Source of the DNA: Kitasatospora azatica KCTC 9699
GTDB lineage: Bacteria > Actinomycetota > Actinomycetes > Streptomycetales > Streptomycetaceae
Length of the DNA: 64,000 nt
Direction: 5' to 3'
Assembly: GCF_000744785.1 (NCBI RefSeq)
Contig: NZ_JQMO01000003.1
Coordinates: 3,658,001-3,722,000 of the forward strand
Part shown: positions 58,254 to 64,000 of the stretch, piece by piece
How positions within the stretch are numbered: the first letter of the stretch is position 1
How the letters are laid out: each line of letters begins with the position of its first letter
Made by a program: the position numbers and the translations under genes
Notes under the pieces: generated by a model
Seen by the model: only the letters and a program-made list of their open reading frames with translations
Told to the model about the DNA's origin: nothing
Database searches by the model: none

Positions 58254-59602
58254 CGCAGACGTTCTGGGCGGAGCACGCCTGGCTCCCGCACGTCAACGGC
58301 CCGGTGGTGGAACCGGACGTGCTGATCGAGGTGGCCGCCAACGGCAAGATCGCCAAGGTCACCCCGGACAGCGGGCCCTGCCCGCCCGGCGCGGTCCGGC
58401 TGGCCGGCCTGCTGGTGCCGGGCCAGGCGAACGCCCACTCGCACGGCTTCCACCGGGCGCTGCGCGGCACCGTGCAGGTCGGCTCCGGCACCTTCTGGAC
58501 CTGGCGCGACACCATGTACCGGTTCGCCGGCGCGCTGGACCCGGACAGCTACCTGGCGCTGGCCACCGCCGTCTACGCGGAGATGGCGCTGGCCGGCATC
58601 ACCGCCGTCGGCGAGTTCCACTACCTGCACCACGCCCCCGGCGGCGCCCGCTACGGCGACCCGAACGCGATGGGCGAGGCGCTGATCGAGGCCGCCGCCC
58701 GGGCCGGCATCCGGATCACCCTGCTGGACACCTGCTACCTCTCCGCCGGCTTCGGCGCCGAACTGACCAAGCCGCAGCTGCGCTTCGGCGACGGGGACGC
58801 GGACGCCTGGGCGGCGCGGGCGGCCGAGCTCAAGCCGCGGGCGCACGCGCGGATCGGCGCGGCCATCCACTCGGTGCGCGCGGTGCCGGCCGAGCAACTG
58901 GGCACGGTGGCGCACTGGGCCAAGATGCGCAAGGCCCCGCTGCACGTCCACCTGTCCGAGCAGACCGCCGAGAACGACGCCTGCCTGACCGCCCACGGCG
59001 TCACCCCGACCCGGCTGCTCGCCGAGCACGGTGTGCTCGGTCCGCGCACCAGCGCCGTGCACGCGACCCACCTGAGCGAGGAGGACATCAAGCTGCTCTC
59101 CGACTCCTCCACGGTGATCTGCATGTGCCCGACCACCGAGCGCGACCTCGCCGACGGCATCGGCCCGGCCCGCCAACTGGCCAGCGCAGGCTGCCCGGTG
59201 ACGCTGGGCAGCGACAGCCACGCGGTGATCGACCCGTTCGAGGAGGCCCGGGCGCTGGAGCTGAACGAGCGGCTGCGCAGCCGCACCCGCGGCCACTGGA
59301 CCGCCAACGCGCTGCTGCGGGCCGGTACCGAGGACGGGCACGCCTCGCTCGGCTGGCCCGAGGCGGGCCGGATCGAGGCGGGCGCGCTCGCCGACTTCAC
59401 CGTGCTCGCGCTGGACTCGGTCCGCACGGCCGGCCCGACGCCGCGACTCGGCGCCGAGACCGCCGTCTTCGCCGCCTCGGCGGCGGACGTGCGGCATGTG
59501 GTGGTCGGCGGCCGACAGATCGTCACGGACGGGGTGCACCAGTTGGTTCCGGACGTCCCGTCAGCCCTCCACACCTCCATCGCCGCACTGAAGGCATCAT
59601 GA
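58241..59602 (+). CDS. hutF: Formimidoylglutamate deiminase
   Basis: A 453-residue amidohydrolase-superfamily enzyme hydrolysing N-formimino-L-glutamate to N-formylglutamate and ammonia. The metal site includes LVPGQANAHSHGFHRALRG, HVHLSEQTAENDAC, AVHATHLSEED and LGSDSHAVIDPFEEARALELNERL, closely matching the HutF type. ATG 58241 follows GGAGG eight bases upstream; GTG 58250 would give a GTGA overlap with the preceding stop. Its own stop overlaps the hutI ATG. Its presence shows that this organism uses the formylglutamate branch rather than direct formamide release. Confidence 0.93.
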   Translation: MSAVTQTFWAEHAWLPHVNGPVVEPDVLIEVAANGKIAKVTPDSGPCPPGAVRLAGLLVPGQANAHSHGFHRALRGTVQVGSGTFWTWRDTMYRFAGALDPDSYLALATAVYAEMALAGITAVGEFHYLHHAPGGARYGDPNAMGEALIEAAARAGIRITLLDTCYLSAGFGAELTKPQLRFGDGDADAWAARAAELKPRAHARIGAAIHSVRAVPAEQLGTVAHWAKMRKAPLHVHLSEQTAENDACLTAHGVTPTRLLAEHGVLGPRTSAVHATHLSEEDIKLLSDSSTVICMCPTTERDLADGIGPARQLASAGCPVTLGSDSHAVIDPFEEARALELNERLRSRTRGHWTANALLRAGTEDGHASLGWPEAGRIEAGALADFTVLALDSVRTAGPTPRLGAETAVFAASAADVRHVVVGGRQIVTDGVHQLVPDVPSALHTSIAALKAS

Positions 59603-60765
59603 CCAGCACCTTGATCACCAACATCGGCACCCTGGTCACCAACGACCCCTCGCACCCGGGCCTGCTCGGGCTGGTCGAGAAGGCGGCGGTGGTGCTGGAC
59701 GGCTCGGTCATCACCTGGACCGGGCACGCCGCCGACGCCCCGGCCGCCGACCAGGTGGTGGACGCCGAGGGCCGGGCGCTGCTGCCCGGCTTCGTCGACT
59801 CGCACGCCCACCTGGTCTTCGCGGGCGACCGCACCGCCGAGTTCAACGCCCGGATGTCCGGCCAGGCCTACACCGCGGGCGGCATCCGCACCACGGTGGC
59901 CGCCACCAGGGCGGCGAGCGACGCGGAACTGTCCTCGAACGTCGCCCGATTCGTCCGTGAGGCACTGCGCCAGGGCACCACCACCATCGAGTGCAAGTCC
60001 GGCTACGGCCTGACCGTCGCGGACGAAGCCCGGGCGCTGCGGATCGCCGCCGAGCACACCCCGGAGACCACCTACCTCGGCGCGCACGTGGTGGCGCCGG
60101 AGTTCGCCGACGACCCGGCGGGCTACGTCGACCTGGTCACCGGCGAGATGCTGGACGCCTGTGCGCCGCACGCCCGTTGGGTGGACGTCTTCTGCGAGCG
60201 GGGCGCCTTCGACGGGGACCAGGCGCGCGCCGTGCTGACCGCCGGGATCGAGCGCGGCCTGACCCCCCGGGTGCACGCCAACCAGCTCGGCCACGGGCCC
60301 GGCGTGCAGCTGGCGGTGGAGTTGGGGGCCGCTTCGGCCGACCACTGCACCCACCTGACCGACGCCGACGTGTCCGCGCTCGCCGAGTCCGCCACCGTCG
60401 CCACCCTGCTGCCGGGCGCGGAGTTCTCCACCCGCGCCCCGTACCCCGACGCGCGCCGGCTGCTCGACGCGGGCGCCACCGTGGCGCTGTCCACGGACTG
60501 CAACCCCGGTTCCTCGTTCACTTCTTCCATGGCCTTCTGCATCGCCGTCGCGGTACGGGAGATGGGCATGACCCCGGACGAGGCCGTGCACGCCGCCACC
60601 GCCGGCGGCGCCCGGGCACTGCGCCGCACCGACGTCGGCCGGATCGCCCCGGGAGCGCGGGCGGACCTGCTGCTGCTGGACGCGCCGTCGCCGGTGCACC
60701 TGGCGTACCGGCCCGGAGTGCCGCTGACGGCGGCGGTCTGGCGGGCGGGCGTGCGGGAGGTCTAG
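59599..60765 (+). CDS. hutI: Imidazolonepropionase
   Basis: A 388-residue metal-dependent amidohydrolase opening imidazolone propionate to N-formimino-glutamate, the step between HutU and HutF. Motifs are ALLPGFVDSHAHLVFAGDR (first His pair), TTIECKSGYGLTVADEARALR, RVHANQLGHGPGVQLAVELGAASADHCTHL and the terminal STDCNPGSSFTSSM aspartate. ATG 59599 overlaps the hutF stop as ATGA. It is the last gene of the operon; the hairpin at 60800-60850 may terminate it. Confidence 0.94.
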   Translation: MTSTLITNIGTLVTNDPSHPGLLGLVEKAAVVLDGSVITWTGHAADAPAADQVVDAEGRALLPGFVDSHAHLVFAGDRTAEFNARMSGQAYTAGGIRTTVAATRAASDAELSSNVARFVREALRQGTTTIECKSGYGLTVADEARALRIAAEHTPETTYLGAHVVAPEFADDPAGYVDLVTGEMLDACAPHARWVDVFCERGAFDGDQARAVLTAGIERGLTPRVHANQLGHGPGVQLAVELGAASADHCTHLTDADVSALAESATVATLLPGAEFSTRAPYPDARRLLDAGATVALSTDCNPGSSFTSSMAFCIAVAVREMGMTPDEAVHAATAGGARALRRTDVGRIAPGARADLLLLDAPSPVHLAYRPGVPLTAAVWRAGVREV

Positions 60766-60799
60766 GCGGGAGGTCCAGCAGGTCAGGGGCCACCTGAGT

Positions 60800-60850
60800 G
60801 CGGGTCTGTTCATGGCCACCCCTAGGATCCGGGGCCATGAACAGACCCGC
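60800..60850. repeat. 18-bp perfect inverted repeat spanning a promoter and start codon
   Basis: GCGGGTCTGTTCATGGCC (60800-60817) is the exact reverse complement of 60833-60850, which contains the ATG and first codons of the next gene. The 15-bp centre holds a -10-like TAGGAT (60823-60828). As RNA from hutI it would fold into a terminator-like hairpin. Confidence 0.75.
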
Positions 60851-62075
60851 CCTCATGCTGGCCCTCGCCATAGCCCTGCCCGCCGGCGCCGGCGTGGCCC
60901 ACGCCGACTCCACCCCGCAGCCGGTGTGCACCAGCATGACCAGTGGCACGTGGAAGATCGACGGGGTCTACGGCCAGATCCCCACCACCTCCTTCGGCGG
61001 CTCGGCCACGGTCGACACCCAGATCCACCTCGACGGCCCCGACCAGAGCGCGACTTCGTACTCGGTCCGGGTGGTCCCGTCACCGCAGCAGGCCGGCTTC
61101 GCGCCCGGCCCGACCCCGACCGTGCACCTGAGCGTCGACGGCTCCTCGCACGGCTTCGCGCCCAACTGGACCCCGCCGTACGTCGCCGGGACCCTCGGTT
61201 CGTGGAACTCGGGCTTCGTCGAGTTCGGCGCCCTGTCGCGCGGCACCCACACCGTGCACGCGACCGTGTCCGTGCCCGCGGGCAACCAGGACGGCGTCTA
61301 CGAACTCGTCCTGGACGCACGCATGGAGCAGCCGTGCACCCAGGTGCACGAGTCCGCCGGTGGGTCGCTCAGCTACTACTTCACGGGCGGGAAGCCGGCT
61401 CCTGCCCCGGTCCCCGCCCCGACCTCCGCCGCCCCCGCGACCCGGAAGCCCTCGGCCCGCCCGTCCTCCGCTGAAGCGACGCCCGAGCCCGCCCCGTCCA
61501 CCGACGCGCCGTCCCCGTCCGCGTCCCCGTCGCCGTCGGAGAGCGCCAGCCCCACCCCGTCCCCCACGCCCACCCCGAGCGCCTCGGCCGCCCCCAGCCC
61601 CGCCGACTCCCCGTCAGCCGTCCCCCTGGCGGCCACGCCCGTCGCGCACGGCAGCTCGGCGCTCCCGTGGGTGGCGGGGACGGTGGTGTTGCTGGCCGCA
61701 CTGGCGGCGGGCGCCGTCCTGCTGCTGCGTCGCCGCCGGGCTGCGGAGACGGAAGCCATCCCGGGTACTGGAACGCCGGAGGCGCCTGAGACGCCTGCGG
61801 AGGCTGTGGTGACTGCGGCGCCCACGGAGCCGGTGGCGACTGTGGCGCCCGCCGAGTCCACGGAGCCCGCTGAGCCCGTGACGCCGGAGGCACCCGCCGA
61901 GCCCGCGCCGACTGTGGCGCCCGCCGAGTCCGCGACGTCCGAGGCCCCCGCCGAGTCCGCGAAGCCCGCTGAGCCCGTGACGCCGGAGGCACCCGCCGAG
62001 CCCGCCCAGACCGAGGAGCCTGTGAGCCCCGACGCTGCCGACGGGCCCGCCAAGCCCGAGCCCGACACCAACTGA
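60837..62075 (+). CDS. Secreted, membrane-anchored protein with repetitive cytoplasmic tail
   Basis: A 412-residue protein. A signal peptide (NRPALMLALAIALPAGAGVAHA) is followed by an extracellular beta-rich domain of about 160 residues with two cysteines, a Pro/Ser/Thr linker, one transmembrane helix near residues 275-298 (LPWVAGTVVLLAALAAGAVLLL), a stop-transfer RRRR and a 110-residue Ala/Pro/Glu-rich tail with near-exact repeats (EPAEPVTPEAPAEPA). By topology the tail is cytoplasmic. It resembles LPXTG-like wall proteins at first glance but has no sortase motif. ATG 60837 follows TAGGAT closely, so it may be leaderless. Function unknown. Confidence 0.75.
   Translation: MNRPALMLALAIALPAGAGVAHADSTPQPVCTSMTSGTWKIDGVYGQIPTTSFGGSATVDTQIHLDGPDQSATSYSVRVVPSPQQAGFAPGPTPTVHLSVDGSSHGFAPNWTPPYVAGTLGSWNSGFVEFGALSRGTHTVHATVSVPAGNQDGVYELVLDARMEQPCTQVHESAGGSLSYYFTGGKPAPAPVPAPTSAAPATRKPSARPSSAEATPEPAPSTDAPSPSASPSPSESASPTPSPTPTPSASAAPSPADSPSAVPLAATPVAHGSSALPWVAGTVVLLAALAAGAVLLLRRRRAAETEAIPGTGTPEAPETPAEAVVTAAPTEPVATVAPAESTEPAEPVTPEAPAEPAPTVAPAESATSEAPAESAKPAEPVTPEAPAEPAQTEEPVSPDAADGPAKPEPDTN
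61871..62004 (+). repeat. 99-bp repeat in the tail of the membrane-anchored protein gene
   Basis: TGAGCCCGTGACGCCGGAGG begins at 61871 and again at 61970, 99 bp (33 codons) apart, and near identity continues for about 35 bp in each copy. Degenerate copies surround them. This is an in-frame repeat likely to vary in number between strains. Confidence 0.75.
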
Positions 62076-62146
62076 CGACGCCTAAGGGCCGCTCATGCCC
62101 GCAGCGGGACGAGCGGCCCGCACTGGGAAATGGCGGCCGCAGGGCC

Positions 62147-62311
62147 TCACCGTGCCGATACCGGCGATCCGCTCTGCCACGAGTCCAGGGAGACACTGGG
62201 CCCGTTGTTGAGGTAGCTGAGCAACGCCGTGTCGGTGGTGGACACGAACTCCTGTGGGATGGCGTCGGTGCTCACCCACGCAACCTCTGAGTGCTTCTCA
62301 GGCTCGCCGTT
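62147..62311 (-). pseudogene. C-terminal remnant of a NUDIX hydrolase
   Basis: The last 54 codons of a leftward frame read NGEPEKHSEVAWVSTDAI then a VSTTDTALLSYLNNG-SVSLDSW end, which matches the C-terminal part of actinobacterial NUDIX hydrolases (the EPxKxxEvxWfxldalP segment). The catalytic NUDIX box and N-terminus are gone; upstream codons are unrelated. It appears to be a decayed gene, cut by the insertion or rearrangement that brought in the next gene and its leader. Confidence 0.55.
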
Positions 62312-62444
62312 TGCAAGCTTCGGGAAACTGCGCTTGAGGTGTTGCGCGGGGGGCGCGAAGGGCGCGCGGGGGTTGCGTGAAGTGACCGCGTGATTGCTGT
62401 GTGTCGCTACTTGACCTTGAATCCGTGTAGCGTGCGCCATGAAC

Positions 62445-62504
62445 GGGTCGCCCCGCTGCAAAGGGGCGAGCCCGGCCGGTGTTAGCAGCACCAGTGCCGG
62501 GCTC
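62445..62504 (+). promoter_or_regulatory. Structured leader with two competing hairpins
   Basis: Hairpin A pairs GGGTCGCCCC (62445-62454) with GGGGCGAGCCC (62463-62473). Hairpin B pairs GAGCCCGGC (62468-62476) with GCCGGGCTC (62496-62504), with an inner GGTG/CACC stem and TTAGCAG loop. Bases 62468-62473 belong to both, so the structures exclude one another. A -10-like TAGCGT (62428-62433) would start the RNA just before hairpin A. Confidence 0.6.
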
Positions 62505-62536
62505 TTCACCCGCCGAGTGGAAGAGAGCCACCGAGG

Positions 62537-63439
62537 ATGCTCAGGCATGTTACCGCGCCCACGCGCGACTTCACCCAGATCGCCAACGCTCACATCTGGG
62601 ATGACGATCTGTCAGACGCGGCCTTCCGCCTTCTGGTACGGGCCTTGGCCCTCTCCGACGCAGCGGCTCGCAAGACCACGGTGACGGAGCTGGCCGCCGG
62701 GTTGACGGGTGGTCGGATCACTGCCGACCGGGCGCGGCGCCAGCTAGGAAAAGCAGGGTTGCTGCACTGCGGAAAGCGGCGCAATGCGACTGGGCAACTG
62801 CGCACGGAGTCACTGGTGTCCAACGTGCCGCTCCAGCGAGCGGAGGCGGAGCGGATCCTCGCGCAGCAGGAGCAGCACGAGTCCGCCGACCCGCCGGATG
62901 CCGGGGATCGAGAGGACGGGCCGCCCGTCAGCCGGTCATCCGGCACCGCCCTCCCTTCGGGAGAAACACTGGGGGAGAACACGTCTTCCCCCCTCCCGGT
63001 CCCGCCGCCCGAACCACGCGACCCGCACGACCCGGCTGAACCGACCGCCGAGCGCCCGCTCCTGTCGCTCCGTCAGCTCGATGCCCGCCTGGTCCTCGGT
63101 GCCGCCGAAGCCGCCCGCCTCGCGCCGCTCGCCGCCGAGTGGCTGGCTGCAGGCGTCACCCCGGCAGGCCTGCGCCATGCGCTGACCGCCGGCCTGCCGC
63201 CGCAGGTGAAGTGCCCGGCGGCGCTGCTGCGGTACCGCCTGCGCGAGAAGATGCCCGAACCGTCGACTGCCCGTACCGCCGAGCTGACCGCCTGCGACGG
63301 CTGCGAGCGCGCCTTCCGGCCGGTCATGGGTGAGCAGCGGTGCCGGAGCTGTCGCACCGCAGCGCCGCAAGCGACATCCGAGCCGCCGATCCGAGCAGGT
63401 TGGCGCGAGAGGGTTCGGCTCGTCGCTGCCGGAGGGTGA
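62537..63439 (+). CDS. Winged-helix protein with C-terminal zinc-ribbon motif
   Basis: A 300-residue protein. Residues about 8-95 form a winged-helix-like domain (TQIANAHIWDDDLSDAAFRLLVRALAL ... TTVTELAAGLTGGRITADRARRQLGKAGLL) of the type seen in streptomycete plasmid/phage-linked DNA-binding or replication proteins. A Pro-rich linker and a helical domain (LRQLDARLVLGAAEAARLAPLAAEWLAAGVTPAGLRHAL) follow, then a four-Cys site (CDGCERAF ... CRSCR). The helical part resembles helicase-loader-type C-terminal regions; that is a guess. The long structured leader upstream is likely regulatory. Possibly acquired with the nearby disruption of the NUDIX gene. Confidence 0.65.
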   Translation: MLRHVTAPTRDFTQIANAHIWDDDLSDAAFRLLVRALALSDAAARKTTVTELAAGLTGGRITADRARRQLGKAGLLHCGKRRNATGQLRTESLVSNVPLQRAEAERILAQQEQHESADPPDAGDREDGPPVSRSSGTALPSGETLGENTSSPLPVPPPEPRDPHDPAEPTAERPLLSLRQLDARLVLGAAEAARLAPLAAEWLAAGVTPAGLRHALTAGLPPQVKCPAALLRYRLREKMPEPSTARTAELTACDGCERAFRPVMGEQRCRSCRTAAPQATSEPPIRAGWRERVRLVAAGG

Positions 63440-63446
63440 CGTCGAA

Positions 63447-64000
63447 TCAGCGGCGTGGTGCGTAGCGCTTGAACTCGCCGGAGTCGATCGTCCAGTCGCC
63501 TACCTGCACCTGGTCACCGAAGACGTAGTCGTGGGTGGCCCGGTAGCGCGGGCCGTCCGGACCGTCGCTCGGATCGCTGGACACCCTGAGGGTGCCCTTG
63601 CGCGGATCGATCAGCAGGTAGAGCGGGACGCCCATGGCCGGGTAGTCCTGCATCTTCTCGGTGTAGTCGTTGGAATGGTTCGACGGTGAGACGATCTCAG
63701 CGATCAACAGCAGGATCCGCGGGTCGATAGCCCCCACGAACTGTTCGAGAACGGACTCCGAGGCGACGATCAGATCAGGCTGACGCAGTATGCCCAGCGC
63801 AGGGTCCTCGACGTCGCCCCCGGTGAGGGCGACCAGGTCTCCGCCGAGCTGCCGGTTCAGCTGGCGCTGCAGCCGCATGGCGTTCAGCTCGTGCGGCATC
63901 GACGGCGACATCATCATGGTGATCTCGCCGTCCCGGATCTCGACCCTGCTCGACAGATCGCCGTACCGATCCATGAGCTCGTCGGCGATGGTTCGCAGGC
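63447..64000 (-). CDS. Uma2-family (DUF820) putative endonuclease, 5' end outside the window
   Basis: At least 184 codons of a leftward gene. The PD-(D/E)XK-like core is RQPDLIVAS ... LLLIAEIVSPSNHSNDYTEKMQDYPAMGVPLYLLIDPRKG. An internal ATG ends at 63974, but the frame stays open to the window edge as LRTIADEL, which fits the usual N-terminal helix of the family, so the true start is probably beyond 64000. It is convergent with the winged-helix gene, with 7 bp between stops. Confidence 0.78.
   Translation of the reverse strand, partial: LRTIADELMDRYGDLSSRVEIRDGEITMMMSPSMPHELNAMRLQRQLNRQLGGDLVALTGGDVEDPALGILRQPDLIVASESVLEQFVGAIDPRILLLIAEIVSPSNHSNDYTEKMQDYPAMGVPLYLLIDPRKGTLRVSSDPSDGPDGPRYRATHDYVFGDQVQVGDWTIDSGEFKRYAPRR

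Noticed and set aside
60800..60850. Invertible promoter (phase-variation switch)
   Set aside because: The repeats are right in form but the segment between them is only 15 bp and no site-specific recombinase gene is nearby.
62439..62684. Possible leader peptide MNGSPRCKGAS starting at the predicted transcription start of the structured leader
   Set aside because: It runs on out of frame deep into the following gene and its codons are those of the hairpins; RNA structure is the simpler explanation.

Overview
The window is about 64 kb of very GC-rich DNA from a streptomycete (Streptomyces or a close relative such as Kitasatospora). The evidence is the codon usage, frequent GTG starts and GTGA/ATGA overlaps, many probably leaderless genes, and gene content and order that from memory match the SCO4884-SCO4932 segment of S. 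coelicolor: nucleoside transporter, afsQ1/afsQ2/sigQ, deoC, purine nucleoside phosphorylase, a two-subunit acyl-CoA carboxylase with birA, cya and hutH. It reads as ordinary chromosome. I see no rRNA, tRNA, CRISPR array, insertion sequence or prophage.

Layout. 0.2-7.4 kb is a nucleoside uptake and salvage operon: BMP lipoprotein, ABC ATPase, two permeases, cytidine deaminase, then thymidine phosphorylase. 7.4-10.6 kb is accessory: a truncated toxin with its antitoxin, a ribbon-helix-helix protein behind a phased operator array, a DUF4097 protein, a Phd/PIN toxin-antitoxin pair and a small monooxygenase. 10.6-13.4 kb holds a Uma2 protein, an MFS exporter and a divergent LysR regulator. 13.5-16.3 kb has adenosine deaminase and small envelope proteins. 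16.4-20.1 kb is afsQ2-afsQ1 with divergent sigQ. 20.3-29.0 kb has an AraC regulator with an oxidoreductase, a uridine-kinase-like protein, the deoC operon with two aldehyde-dehydrogenase-fold proteins, and a TetR/ABC-2 transporter unit. 29.0-34.5 kb has hypotheticals, a GNAT enzyme and a large secreted alpha-amylase with two starch-binding domains. 34.6-40.7 kb has a PGM2-like mutase, purine nucleoside phosphorylase, an LpdA-type flavoprotein and a DeoR regulator. 40.7-48.8 kb is the acyl-CoA carboxylase set, Maf, BirA and adenylate cyclase. 48.9-60.8 kb has a GGDEF protein, FdhD and a complete histidine-degradation locus. 60.8-64 kb ends with a membrane-anchored protein, a NUDIX remnant, a structured leader before a winged-helix/zinc protein, and a truncated Uma2 gene.

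How the parts work together. The strongest theme is nucleoside catabolism spread over 37 kb in at least five transcription units. The 12-bp palindrome CTACGCGCGTAG, exact or nearly so, lies just upstream of bmpA, deoA, add, deoC and the purine nucleoside phosphorylase gene, so one unidentified regulator probably controls them all. The encoded route would import nucleosides, deaminate them, split them by phosphorolysis, isomerise the pentose-1-phosphate (the PGM2-like mutase is a good phosphopentomutase candidate), cleave deoxyribose-5-phosphate with DeoC, and oxidise the acetaldehyde with the adjacent aldehyde dehydrogenase. A second theme is histidine degradation through HutH, HutU, HutI and HutF, with an AllC-like M20 amidohydrolase where HutG would be expected, an RpiR regulator in the middle, and palindromes at the hutH and hutU starts.
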